Below are positions 1 to 9,223 of a DNA stretch of 37,026 nucleotides, in pieces. This DNA comes from Draconibacterium sp. (GTDB lineage: Bacteria; Bacteroidota; Bacteroidia; Bacteroidales; Prolixibacteraceae). The DNA is taken from positions 1 through 37,026 of the forward strand of contig JAKIST010000002.1 in NCBI GenBank assembly GCA_021648495.1. Reading direction: 5' to 3'. The notes under the pieces are model-generated. The model searched no databases and had not been told where the DNA came from. It saw nothing but the letters and a program-made list of their open reading frames with translations. The translations under genes and the position numbers were made by a program. Position 1 is the stretch's first letter. The number at the start of each line of letters is the position of its first letter.

Positions 1-581
1 ATATGCCAAGAGACAGTAAACCAAGAAAAAGACCATGAGCGTAAACATATTGTCTTTATTTAATAAAACTAAATTCAAATCAATTAAATTCTTTAATAAA
101 TCCATCCCTTCTTTTCCCTTCCTTCCTCATCACAATATATAAATTATTATACAGATAGTACTGACTATGATGAACGCTACATAAGGAAATGACGGCATAG
201 AAGTATTTGATAAACTGCAATAATACCCTCCAACTATAAAGATGTGCGTACACAAAGCAAAATATGATGCAAGAAGTAAATAACCTCTATATTCTTTGGA
301 CTTGATTTGAAGATTCATAATTTAGCAATTGATAAGTGAGTCCACTCCGAAAAGTCATCAATGCCAAAAATGTTTCTTTTGGCGACATTTCCATTTTACT
401 CAATAATTTAATGGGTAAAATCAAAAAGATGCAATATTTATCGACAATCTCCTATAAAGACACGATAAGGAAGGATACAAAAATAAAGTATCATTCCTAA
501 GCTTGTTAACACACTTTGTTAAAATGAATTATTAATTCCCTTAAATACCTGTTTCATTGGGAATGGAAGTTGTTATTATAC

Positions 582-899
582 CTACGGCGGATTAGATGTA
601 GTTTTACGATTGACCAATCTAGAATTCGTTTTAATTAGGAACCATTTCACAAACTTATGTTCCCCAAAAAGAGAACCAATGGTAAAAAGCAAGACCTGGT
701 AGACTAAGTAAATGGCTACAAATTTAACAATGAATGAAATGATCGCATTATCAATCTCGATGCCCATTGTTTTGAATAAGAATTTTCTGACTACTACTGT
801 CGAGCTACCTGTTATTGCAAAAATGATAAATATCCATATCATTCTCTTGTCAGTCTGAACTCCCCACTTTTCTTTCCAAATATTCCAAATTCTTTTCAA
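582..899 (-). CDS. small membrane protein, DUF6787-like
   Basis: ORF 582..947(-); the 947 start is TTG and an internal TTG at 899 gives MKRIWNIWKEKWGVQTDKRMIWIF...GSLFGEHKFVKWFLIKTNSR, resembling small Bacteroidota DUF6787 proteins. Family call from memory. Confidence 0.4.
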   Translation of the reverse strand: MKRIWNIWKEKWGVQTDKRMIWIFIIFAITGSSTVVVRKFLFKTMGIEIDNAIISFIVKFVAIYLVYQVLLFTIGSLFGEHKFVKWFLIKTNSRLVNRKTTSNPP

Positions 900-972
900 T
901 TGTTTCGATTTTCGATATAATGTATATGACAGATTAAACTGTCTCAAATGTACCTATAACCTTTTCAAAACC

Positions 973-1806
973 ATGGCCGCTGGCTCTCTTGAAGCCAATG
1001 AATTGTCCGAAGCTCCGGCTCTTGTTTTGAAAGGCGCAAGAAACCCGCTTACAGAAACCATTCACCGTTGGATGGAAAGGAGAGCTGTACGTTTTTCAAT
1101 TTGGGTATTTATTGCCTTGGCAATTGGTGGGGCAGTAGAAATTATTCCGATGATTTTTATAAAATCGAATATCCCTACGATTGAATCGGTAAAACCTTAC
1201 ACGCCGCTTGAGTTGGAGGGGCGCGATATTTACGTTTCCGAAGGTTGTTATACTTGCCACTCGCAGATTGTCCGTCCGTTCCGTTGGGAAACAGACAGGT
1301 ACGGCGAATATTCAAAAATTGGCGAATTTGTTTACGACCATCCTTTCCAGTGGGGTTCGCGCAGGACCGGGCCAGATTTGGCGCGCGCAGGGTTTATTGG
1401 TGGCCCGATGTATAAAAATTCGGCATGGCATTACAACCATTTTATGGATCCACAGAAAATGAACGAGCAATCGATTATGCCAAAATATACCTGGTTTGCT
1501 AAAAAAGAGATAAATCTCGATATGGTTCCCAACAAAATTAGGGCGATGCAAACCTTGGGAGTTCCTTACCCGGAAGGTTACGACGAGATTGCCGTTGACG
1601 ATTTAATGAAACAGGCAAAAGAAATTGTGGCAGATCTTAAAAAGTCAAATATTGAAATTGAACCAACAAAACAGATGGTTGCAATGATTGCTTACATGCA
1701 TAAATTGGGAAGGGACATTGCCCCGCCTCCAGTTGAACTTGTTGAACCTTCGGGTGAAAAAGATACAGTTGATAAGTTACATTTTATTAATACTGAACAA
1801 AAATGA
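973..1806 (+). CDS. ccoO: cbb3-type cytochrome c oxidase subunit II (CcoO), apparently the C-terminal part of a CcoN-CcoO fusion
   Basis: GRDIYVSEGCYTCHSQIVRPFRWETDRYGEYSKIGEFVYDHPFQWGSRRTGPDLAR with CxxCH heme motif. N-terminal MAAGSLEANELSEAPAL... resembles the CcoN-CcoO linker. Confidence 0.92.
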   Translation: MAAGSLEANELSEAPALVLKGARNPLTETIHRWMERRAVRFSIWVFIALAIGGAVEIIPMIFIKSNIPTIESVKPYTPLELEGRDIYVSEGCYTCHSQIVRPFRWETDRYGEYSKIGEFVYDHPFQWGSRRTGPDLARAGFIGGPMYKNSAWHYNHFMDPQKMNEQSIMPKYTWFAKKEINLDMVPNKIRAMQTLGVPYPEGYDEIAVDDLMKQAKEIVADLKKSNIEIEPTKQMVAMIAYMHKLGRDIAPPPVELVEPSGEKDTVDKLHFINTEQK

Positions 1807-1994
1807 AAATAGTAAGTAATTTACTGGAAAATATTGAAGGGATCGAGACCTATTATATCATTGGATTACTCATTTTTTTTGTACTGTTTATTGTGATTAT
1901 TGTTCGAACAATAAGAAGGCCGAACAAAGAAATGGATGAGATTAAAAATTCAATATTAGAAGATAACGATTTAGATAAAACAGTTGCATCATAA
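1803..1994 (+). CDS. ccoQ: CcoQ-like small membrane subunit
   Basis: 63 aa, one TM segment (YYIIGLLIFFVLFIVIIVRTIRRPNKEMDEIKNSIL), overlaps the ccoO stop, followed by ccoP. Confidence 0.75.
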   Translation: MKIVSNLLENIEGIETYYIIGLLIFFVLFIVIIVRTIRRPNKEMDEIKNSILEDNDLDKTVAS

Positions 1995-2011
1995 CTTTAG
2001 AAATTAGGAGT

Positions 2012-2584
2012 ATGTCAAAAGAAAATAACAGTACCGATCGCTACGACGATAAGTTAATGGATCATGATTACGATGGCATTCGGGAATTAGATAATCCACC
2101 TCCACGATGGATTATGGCAATGTTTTATATTACAATTGCTATTGCTATTATTTATGCGGCTTATTATTTTTGGTTGGGTGTTGGCGATAATCAGGATGCT
2201 GAGTACGCCAGAAAATCGAAAATGCACGAACAGGAATACCAGATCGTCAACTTGTCGTCCGAGCAATTGGTCCTGCTAACCGATGTGGGTGAAATAGAGG
2301 AGGGAAAAGCAATATTTAAAGAGATGAACTGCTTTGTCTGCCACGGAATGAATGGCGAGGGAAATGCAATTGGGCCAAACCTTACCGATGAATTTTGGAT
2401 TCATGGTTGCGGTTTTCAAAATGTTTTTAACATCATAAAAAATGGGGAACCATTAAAAGGGATGGCTGCATTTAAAGGGCAAATTAGCGACGAAAAAATT
2501 CAAAAAGTGGCAAGCTACATTATAACTTTAAAAGGAACAAACCCGGCAAATGCAAAAGCTCCGCAAGGTGAAAAATGTGAATAG
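2012..2584 (+). CDS. ccoP: cbb3-type cytochrome c oxidase subunit III (CcoP), mono-heme
   Basis: N-terminal DHDYDGIRELDNPPPRWIMAMFYITI, single TM region, CFVCHGMNGEGNAIGPNLTDEFWIHG heme c motif, ...ASYIITLKGTNPANAKAPQGEKCE. Confidence 0.9.
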   Translation: MSKENNSTDRYDDKLMDHDYDGIRELDNPPPRWIMAMFYITIAIAIIYAAYYFWLGVGDNQDAEYARKSKMHEQEYQIVNLSSEQLVLLTDVGEIEEGKAIFKEMNCFVCHGMNGEGNAIGPNLTDEFWIHGCGFQNVFNIIKNGEPLKGMAAFKGQISDEKIQKVASYIITLKGTNPANAKAPQGEKCE

Positions 2585-2630
2585 TAGAAAACTTTAAAGA
2601 GGATGTCCCAAAAAAACCAACAATCGTTAT

Positions 2631-2701
2631 TGTCATGTCGAGCATAGTCGAGACATCTATATTTAAATGATAGAGATTCTTCGACTACGCTCAGAATGAC
2701 A
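2631..2701. repeat. intergenic imperfect palindromic repeat (copy 1)
   Basis: TGTCATGTCGAGCATAGTCGAGACATCT...AGAGATTCTTCGACTACGCTCAGAATGACA; the arms are approximate reverse complements. Confidence 0.75.
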
Positions 2702-2745
2702 GCCAAATAAATTAGGTTTTTCTCCTTTCTTTTCAAATTAAATAA

Positions 2746-4110
2746 ATGTCAGAAAAAGATATTTCATTCAGGGATCGGCCAATAAACATGGACGCAAAGG
2801 GAAGCCGCAAATGGGTTTATGCAAAAAAACCAAAAGGGGAATGGTACACCCGGCGGACCATTTTTAGTTGGTTTGTCCTGCTTTTTTTTATTGGTGCGCC
2901 TTTTATTAAAATCAATGGAAACCCTTTTATATTGCTTGATATTGCATCGCGGAAATTTATAATATTTGGTGCTATTTTTTGGGCGCAGGATACTTTCATC
3001 CTCGCTCTTTTAATGCTCTCGTTTGTACTTTTTATCTTGCTTTTTACGGTAACTTTTGGACGGCTTTGGTGCGGCTGGGCTTGTCCGCAAACTATTTTTC
3101 TGGAAATGGTTTTCCGAAAAATTGAGCATTTAATAGAAGGGGATTACAAAAAACGGTACAAACTTGATCATGGTCCGTGGACAAGCGAAAAAATTATTAA
3201 AAAAGTTATTAAACATGCCATTTTCATATTCATATCAATGGCCATGACCAATACTTTTTTGCTTTGGTTTATTGGACCGGAGAAATGGTTTAATCTAATT
3301 TCACAGCCCATCCACGAAAATCTGTCAGGATTTATTATCATGTTACTTGTTTCAGCATTTTTCTATTGGGTTTACTCTTTTTTCCGCGAGCAAATTTGTA
3401 CAATGGTTTGTCCTTACGGACGAATGCAAAGTGTTTTGCTCGATTCAAAATCGATAGTTGTAAGCTACGATTATAAAAGCGGCGAACCCCGCGGGGCAAA
3501 AAACAGCGGCGATTGTATCGACTGTGGGCAGTGTATTTCGGTGTGCCCAACCGGTATCGATATTAAAAACGGGACTCAACTGGAGTGCATTAATTGTGCG
3601 GCTTGCGTGGACCAGTGCAATAGCGTAATGAAATCTATTGGGAAAAAACCGGGCTTAATCCGGTTCGACTCGGAAAACGGAATTAAAAACGGGCATAAAC
3701 CAATTTGGAATGTGCGAAACCGGTCGTACTCCGTGGTTTTGCTCATTCTCTTTTCATTTTTTATTTACACGTTAATTTCACGCCCGGTTATCGAAACTAC
3801 CATCCTACGAACTCCCGGTTTGCTTTTTCAGGAAAATGCGGACAATACCATTTCGAATGTCTATAACATAAAAATTGTAAATAAAACACACGAAAAGATA
3901 CCCTTGCAAATTCGGTTGATTTCGCAAAAAGGTGAGATTAAAATGGCAGGCAACAAAATGGAAATCCTGGATCAGTCGATGTTTGAATCGACCTTTATTT
4001 TATTTATTCCCAAAAAACAGGTTAAAAGCGATAAAACCGAAGTTGAATTTGGAATTTACAGCAACAATGAATTAATTGAAACGTATAAAACTACCTTTGT
4101 TGGGCCATGA
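2746..4110 (+). CDS. ccoG: cytochrome c oxidase accessory protein CcoG (FixG-like, 4Fe-4S)
   Basis: GRLWCGWACPQTIFLEMVFRKIEHLIEG, CTMVCPYGRMQSVLLD, and two ferredoxin-type clusters CIDCGQCISVCPTGIDI / CINCAACVDQC. Confidence 0.95.
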   Translation: MSEKDISFRDRPINMDAKGSRKWVYAKKPKGEWYTRRTIFSWFVLLFFIGAPFIKINGNPFILLDIASRKFIIFGAIFWAQDTFILALLMLSFVLFILLFTVTFGRLWCGWACPQTIFLEMVFRKIEHLIEGDYKKRYKLDHGPWTSEKIIKKVIKHAIFIFISMAMTNTFLLWFIGPEKWFNLISQPIHENLSGFIIMLLVSAFFYWVYSFFREQICTMVCPYGRMQSVLLDSKSIVVSYDYKSGEPRGAKNSGDCIDCGQCISVCPTGIDIKNGTQLECINCAACVDQCNSVMKSIGKKPGLIRFDSENGIKNGHKPIWNVRNRSYSVVLLILFSFFIYTLISRPVIETTILRTPGLLFQENADNTISNVYNIKIVNKTHEKIPLQIRLISQKGEIKMAGNKMEILDQSMFESTFILFIPKKQVKSDKTEVEFGIYSNNELIETYKTTFVGP

Positions 4111-4184
4111 AAATGACTTGTCATTTATAGAGTTCACCTAATTTTTTGTTAGGCAAAATGAGTAAATGACAGCTACGAACAATC

Positions 4185-4261
4185 TGTCATCTCGAATGAA
4201 GCACGAATGAGAAATCTGCAAATCTGGAAGAGATTTCTCCTCATTCTTTGTCGAAATGACA
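4185..4261. repeat. intergenic imperfect palindromic repeat (copy 2)
   Basis: TGTCATCTCGAATGAAGCACGAATGAGAAATCT...AGATTTCTCCTCATTCTTTGTCGAAATGACA; same layout as 2631-2701, different core. Confidence 0.7.
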
Positions 4262-4282
4262 ATCAATTTATAATTTTGAATT

Positions 4283-4723
4283 ATGAAATTTAATTGGGGA
4301 ACAGGAATACTGATCTTTTTGATACTGTTTTTATTGGCGTGTACGGCTTTTATCGTTTTTGCGTTCAACCAGGATGTAAACCTTGTACATAAAAATTATT
4401 ACGAAAAGGGTGTCGATTATACCGAACAAATGAATATTGAAGCACGCTCGTTGAAGTACAAAGAAGCAATTACTTTAAAATCGGAAAACGATTTTATAAG
4501 GCTTGAAATAGAGGCAAAATTAGCAACAATAATCGATTCTGGGAATGTGCTTTTATACCGTCCTTCGAACAGTAAACAAGATATTCTTTTTCCGGTTGAA
4601 AAAGCTGTGAAAGAGGTAAAAATCCCCAAAGGAGATTTAATTCACGGAAGATACATTTTAAAGTTTTTTTGGTATTCCGAAGGACTAAAATATGAAATTG
4701 GACAAGTTGTTAACATTCAATAA
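4283..4723 (+). CDS. ccoH: CcoH/FixH-like protein
   Basis: MKFNWGTGILIFLILFLLACTAFIVFAFNQDVNLVHKNYYEKGVDYTEQM; position after ccoG. Confidence 0.85.
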   Translation: MKFNWGTGILIFLILFLLACTAFIVFAFNQDVNLVHKNYYEKGVDYTEQMNIEARSLKYKEAITLKSENDFIRLEIEAKLATIIDSGNVLLYRPSNSKQDILFPVEKAVKEVKIPKGDLIHGRYILKFFWYSEGLKYEIGQVVNIQ

Positions 4724-4725
4724 AT

Positions 4726-5475
4726 ATGGCAATCTTAATAACAGCTTTAATATTGGGTTTTATGGGCAGTTTCCATTGTGCCGGAATGTGCGGCCCAATT
4801 GCAATTGCATTGCCGCTCCATGGAAATACCGTTTCACAAAAAATATATGGCGGAACTTTATATAATTTGGGGAGAACCTTGACTTATGGAATAATGGGCA
4901 CTGTTTTTGGCCTGCTTGGCCAGGGAATCCAACTCATTGGTTTTCAGCAAAAGGTATCGGTAATTATGGGGGCGTTGATGATAATTTATGTAATTTTCCC
5001 CGCGCTTTTTAAAAACCAATACCGAATGGATAAAAGCTGGTTTTCGTTTGTTGGGAAATTAAAATCAACAATCGGGAAAATATTTTCCACCCGCTCGTTT
5101 TCAAGCCTCTTTTTTATTGGGCTGTTAAACGGCTTGTTGCCCTGCGGCCTGGTTTATATGGCAATTGCCGGGGCAATTGGAACCGGCAATGTTATGCTTG
5201 GAACATTTTATATGGTTTTGTTTGGCTTGGGAACTATTCCAATGATGCTCTCAATTTCGTTGGCGGGAAATGTGATGAGCCTCGCCGCCCGGGAGAAAAT
5301 AAATAAATTAATTCCGGTACTTGTAGTTGTGGTGGGGATATTTTTTATTCTTCGTGGATTAAGTTTGGGCATTCCGTATTTAAGTCCGCCAAAGCAAAAA
5401 ATTGAGCAGAAATTTGAACAGGGTCTCGAAAAGAATACAGCTGATTTGCATAAGGAATCGATAGGAATTTTTTAG
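4726..5475 (+). CDS. sulfite exporter TauE/SafE family (DsbD/UreH-like) membrane protein
   Basis: MGSFHCAGMCGPIAIALP, GLLNGLLPCGLVYMAIAGA; multiple TM segments; end of the cco cluster. Confidence 0.85.
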   Translation: MAILITALILGFMGSFHCAGMCGPIAIALPLHGNTVSQKIYGGTLYNLGRTLTYGIMGTVFGLLGQGIQLIGFQQKVSVIMGALMIIYVIFPALFKNQYRMDKSWFSFVGKLKSTIGKIFSTRSFSSLFFIGLLNGLLPCGLVYMAIAGAIGTGNVMLGTFYMVLFGLGTIPMMLSISLAGNVMSLAAREKINKLIPVLVVVVGIFFILRGLSLGIPYLSPPKQKIEQKFEQGLEKNTADLHKESIGIF

Positions 5476-5591
5476 GTCAAAAAATAAGCTATTATGAGTT
5501 TCACAATTTTTGTGCTTTTATAAAAAGTTTGACACCCGGGTGATTGTGCAACCAAAAGAATCCTCATTTTGCCAAAGCACCAACTAAATGT

Positions 5592-5599
5592 TAACTTTG
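5592..5599 (+). promoter_or_regulatory. candidate Bacteroidota -7 box upstream of res
   Basis: TAACTTTG matches TAnnTTTG, 25 nt before the ATG. Confidence 0.4.
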
Positions 5600-5624
5600 A
5601 GAATAGATAGATAAAAACCAATAG

Positions 5625-8288
5625 ATGAAATATTCAGACCCATTTAAAATACTGCCGCCCAACGAAAGATGGGCACCCACACAAAGCCAAATAGATGCTT
5701 TTCAAAATGCTTATGAAAAGCTTTTGCCACCATTGGTTTACAAAATTCGATTGGCTGTTACAAAATGGAGAGACGAAGATTATAAGGGTGCTTCCGAAAC
5801 ATCAAAATCTTTAATGAATTTTTGGTTCAACCAAGAACATTTAATCAGACAAACAAAATTTGCTTTTTTCTTTTCTCAAAGAGAAGCCGTTGAATCCATT
5901 ATTTATTTGTATGAAGTTGCAAAAGCAAAAGACAAATATGAATTAATGCGTTTTGATTCTTCAGGACGTGTAAGTACAGGAATGTTTGACGAAAGCTGGA
6001 CAAGATATGTTATAAAGATGGCGACTGGTGCCGGCAAAACAAAAGTTATGGGTTTAGTTTTGGTCTGGAGTTATTTTCACAATCTATATGAAGTTGACAG
6101 CCCACTTTCTAAAAATTTCCTGGTAATTGCTCCAAACATAATTGTTTTAAACCGATTACGAAAAGACTTTGACGGATTGAAAATGTTTTTTGAAGAACCG
6201 TTTTTACCAGAAAATGGCGTTGGCGATAAAGACTGGAAAAATGATTTCCAACTAACCTTACACATTCAGGACGAACTAAAACCAATTACAGAAACAGGCA
6301 ACATTTTTCTTACGAATATTCACAGGGTATTTTTTAACGAAGAAACTGAGCAAAGTTTCGAAAACACTTTTTTGGGAGTAAAACCAAAACCTGATGCAGA
6401 CACTTCAAAAGGCCTGGACTTGGGAAAAGTGTTGCGAAGTGACAAAATAAAAGATTTGCTTGTGTTAAATGATGAAGCACACCACATTCACGATAGTTCT
6501 TTGGCCTGGTTTAAAAGTATTGAAGATATTAGCAACAAACTGAAATTAAAAACCGGGTATGGAATTGGTTTGCAAACCGATTTTTCAGCAACTCCAAAAC
6601 ACAACAATGGCGCAATCTTCGTTCAAACGATTTGCGATTACCCTTTGGTTGAGGCAATTAAACAGAATGTTGTTAAGTCGCCAGTTCTGCCCGATGAAGC
6701 TTCAAGACAAAAAATTCAGGAAAAAGATTCTTCTGATTTTATTGAACGATATAAAGATTTCATTCATTTAGGTTATTTAGAATGGGAACAGCAATATAAA
6801 GAGCTAAAAAATTATAAAATACCAATCCTTTTCATTATGACAACGAGCACCAAAGAAGCAGACCAGGCGGCTGCATTTTTGGAAAGTAACTACACAAAAA
6901 TGAAAAATGCAGTTTTGACAATTCACACAAATAATTCGGGTGAAATAAAAGAAACTGCAACAACAAAAAAAGCAAAAGAAGAATTAGAGAAACTACGAAA
7001 AGCCGCTGATGATATTGACAAAGATTATTCGCCTTACAAAGCCGTTGTTTCTGTTTTAATGCTTCGTGAAGGTTGGGACGTGAGAAATGTAACAACCGTT
7101 GTTGGACTTCGCCCTTTTGGTGCCGATTCGAAAATACTACCTGAACAAACCATAGGGCGTGGTTTGCGAAAAATGTTTCCGTTGGTGAAAGAAGAAAAAT
7201 TAGTTGTTGTGGGTACTCCTGCTTTTTTAGAGTTTGTTGAAAGTTTGAAAACTGAAGGTGTTGAATTTCAATACAGCCCGATGGGAAAAGGCTCTAAAGG
7301 CAAAACACCAATTATTGTGGAAGTGGACAAAGAAAATCCAAATAAAGATTTAGACGAATTGGATATTCCAATTCCGCAAATGAGCCCAAGAATTTACCGT
7401 GAGTTTAAGAATCTTGAATTAATTGATGTAAGTAAATTCAAAAACGAAAAAGTATCATTGAAAAAATTCAATAGTAATGCGTTGAAAGAAATAGTATTCA
7501 ACGACATTGAAGGAGATTTTTCACATAAAACTGTTTTTAAAGATACTGTTCCCGATTACCGCAATGTAATTGGATTTTTCACTTCTGCAATTCTAAAAGA
7601 TAGCCGATTGGTTAGCGGGTTTGATATTTTGTATCCCAAAGTTGAGAGTTTTATTAAATACCAACTCTTTAGCAGGGAAGTGGAACTAAGCGACCCTCAA
7701 ACTTTGCGTAATCTCTCGGAACTGCATCCAAAAGAAATTTTAAAAACAACTTTCAAAAAAGCTATTGACGAATTAACCGTAACCGATAAAGGAACTGCTG
7801 AAGTAAAAAACTACATTTCTCTAAAACTAACCAAACCAAAAATAGCCGAAAACCAACCTTTCCTTGTGCCTAAAAAATCTGTATTCAATAAAATTATTGG
7901 CGATAATCCATTTGAATTGGAATTGGCTTCTTATCTGGAAAACAGATTTGATGATGTGGTTTCGTATGCAAAAAACACCATGGGCGAAGGAGGTGTAAAT
8001 TTCAAAATTGAATATCAAGCCAAAGACGGTAACATAAGAGAATATTATCCCGACTTTTTTGTAAAAACCCAACCCAATACTTTTTTCATTTTAGAAACAA
8101 AAGGGCGTGAAGATTTAGACGACCTGTTAAAAATTAAACGTCTTTCCATTTGGTGTATAGATATTAATAAGGTGCAAAGTGATTATACTTACACGCCAAT
8201 TTATGTGAAACAGGAAAAATGGGAAGATGTAAAGAACGATTTGAAATCATTCACCGATGTAATTAAAATTTTTAAGGTTGAGAGATGA
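5625..8288 (+). CDS. res: type III restriction endonuclease Res subunit (SF2 helicase plus C-terminal nuclease-like domain)
   Basis: KMATGAGKTKVMG (Walker A), LLVLNDEAHHIHD (DEAH), TDFSATP, EQTIGRGLRKMFP; C-terminal EYYPDFFVKTQPNTFFILETKGRED fits PD-(D/E)XK. Confidence 0.9.
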   Translation: MKYSDPFKILPPNERWAPTQSQIDAFQNAYEKLLPPLVYKIRLAVTKWRDEDYKGASETSKSLMNFWFNQEHLIRQTKFAFFFSQREAVESIIYLYEVAKAKDKYELMRFDSSGRVSTGMFDESWTRYVIKMATGAGKTKVMGLVLVWSYFHNLYEVDSPLSKNFLVIAPNIIVLNRLRKDFDGLKMFFEEPFLPENGVGDKDWKNDFQLTLHIQDELKPITETGNIFLTNIHRVFFNEETEQSFENTFLGVKPKPDADTSKGLDLGKVLRSDKIKDLLVLNDEAHHIHDSSLAWFKSIEDISNKLKLKTGYGIGLQTDFSATPKHNNGAIFVQTICDYPLVEAIKQNVVKSPVLPDEASRQKIQEKDSSDFIERYKDFIHLGYLEWEQQYKELKNYKIPILFIMTTSTKEADQAAAFLESNYTKMKNAVLTIHTNNSGEIKETATTKKAKEELEKLRKAADDIDKDYSPYKAVVSVLMLREGWDVRNVTTVVGLRPFGADSKILPEQTIGRGLRKMFPLVKEEKLVVVGTPAFLEFVESLKTEGVEFQYSPMGKGSKGKTPIIVEVDKENPNKDLDELDIPIPQMSPRIYREFKNLELIDVSKFKNEKVSLKKFNSNALKEIVFNDIEGDFSHKTVFKDTVPDYRNVIGFFTSAILKDSRLVSGFDILYPKVESFIKYQLFSREVELSDPQTLRNLSELHPKEILKTTFKKAIDELTVTDKGTAEVKNYISLKLTKPKIAENQPFLVPKKSVFNKIIGDNPFELELASYLENRFDDVVSYAKNTMGEGGVNFKIEYQAKDGNIREYYPDFFVKTQPNTFFILETKGREDLDDLLKIKRLSIWCIDINKVQSDYTYTPIYVKQEKWEDVKNDLKSFTDVIKIFKVER

Positions 8289-9199
8289 ATGAACAGCTTT
8301 TAAATATTGATACTATTCAAAACCGAATTTATACACTACGGGGTGTTCAGGTGATGCTCGATGTTGATTTAGCCGAAATCTATCAAGTTCAGACTAAGGT
8401 TTTCAATCAGGCAGTTAAAAGAAACAGCAATAGATTTCCTGAGAGTTTCCGGTTTCAGCTTAGTGAAAATGAGTGGGATCACTTGAGGTCACAAATTGTG
8501 ACCTCAAGTAAGGTTAATCCTTTAAGGTCACAAAATGTGACCTTAAATAGTTCGCACGGTGGTCGCAGGTATCTTCCTTATGCTTTTACAGAACAAGGGG
8601 TTGCCATGCTTTCGGCAGTTCTTAGAAGCGATACCGCTGTTAATGTAAGCATACAGATTATGCAGGCCTTTGTTGAAATGAAAAAGTTTATTGCTACCAA
8701 TGCCCTCTTGTTTAATCGTCTCGAAAAAGTGGAATTGAAACAAATTGAAAATGACCAAAAATTTGAACAAATTTTTAATGCCATCCAAGATAAAAGTATA
8801 AAGTCCAAACAGGGAATATTTTTTGAAGGCCAGGTTTTTGATGCGTACTCGTTTGTTGCCGATTTGATACGGTCTGCCGAAAATTCGATTGCCCTTATTG
8901 ATAATTACATTGACGATACGGTGTTGACACTTTTTACCAAACGTATGCCACAAGTTAAGGTTACTATTTTTACCAAACGAATAAATAAACAGTTGGCGCT
9001 CGACCTGAAAAAACACAACGAACAATATTCACCCATTCAAATTAAGGAGTTTACCAACTCACACGACCGCTTTTTTATTATTGATGAAAAAATGGTTTAT
9101 CATTTTGGGGCAAGTTTAAAAGATTTGGGTAAAAAATGGTTCGCCTTTTCTAAATTTGATAAAGAGGCCTTGCGTATTCTGAATAAATTAAACCAATAA
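8285..9199 (+). CDS. ORF6N-domain protein with C-terminal PLD-like/ORF6C-type region
   Basis: IYTLRGVQVMLDVDLAEIYQVQTKVFNQAVKRNSNRFPESFRFQLSENEWD...YLPYAFTEQGVAMLSAVLRS; C-terminal RSAENSIALIDNYIDDTVLTLFTKR...HDRFFIIDEKMVYHFGASLKDLG. Overlaps the res stop. Confidence 0.85.
   Translation: MNEQLLNIDTIQNRIYTLRGVQVMLDVDLAEIYQVQTKVFNQAVKRNSNRFPESFRFQLSENEWDHLRSQIVTSSKVNPLRSQNVTLNSSHGGRRYLPYAFTEQGVAMLSAVLRSDTAVNVSIQIMQAFVEMKKFIATNALLFNRLEKVELKQIENDQKFEQIFNAIQDKSIKSKQGIFFEGQVFDAYSFVADLIRSAENSIALIDNYIDDTVLTLFTKRMPQVKVTIFTKRINKQLALDLKKHNEQYSPIQIKEFTNSHDRFFIIDEKMVYHFGASLKDLGKKWFAFSKFDKEALRILNKLNQ
8481..8509. repeat. perfect palindrome inside the ORF6N gene (14-bp arms, 1-nt centre)
   Basis: ACTTGAGGTCACAA-A-TTGTGACCTCAAGT read directly. 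Confidence 0.95.
8521..8547. repeat. second perfect palindrome inside the ORF6N gene (12-bp arms, 3-nt centre)
   Basis: TTTAAGGTCACA-AAA-TGTGACCTTAAA; shares the GGTCACA/TGTGACC core with 8481-8509. Confidence 0.95.
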
Positions 9200-9223
9200 T
9201 AAATATACACAACTGCAGATAAA

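Noticed and set aside
130-318. 62-aa hydrophobic minus-strand ORF
   Set aside because: Could be a small membrane protein, but there is no family match or context to support it.
1208-1551. ORFs overlapping ccoO on both strands
   Set aside because: Shadow ORFs within a clear CxxCH cytochrome gene.
2515-2736. 73-aa minus-strand ORF (MKRKEKNLIYLAVILSVVEESLSFKYRCLDYARHD...)
   Set aside because: It reads through the palindromic repeat 2631-2701 and the ccoP end; a typical spurious ORF from such repeats.
4138-4368. 76-aa minus-strand ORF
   Set aside because: Read-through of repeat 4185-4261 and antisense to the ccoH start.
8543-9025. 160-aa antisense ORF opposite the ORF6N gene
   Set aside because: Fully inside a well-supported coding gene on the other strand; no recognisable domain.
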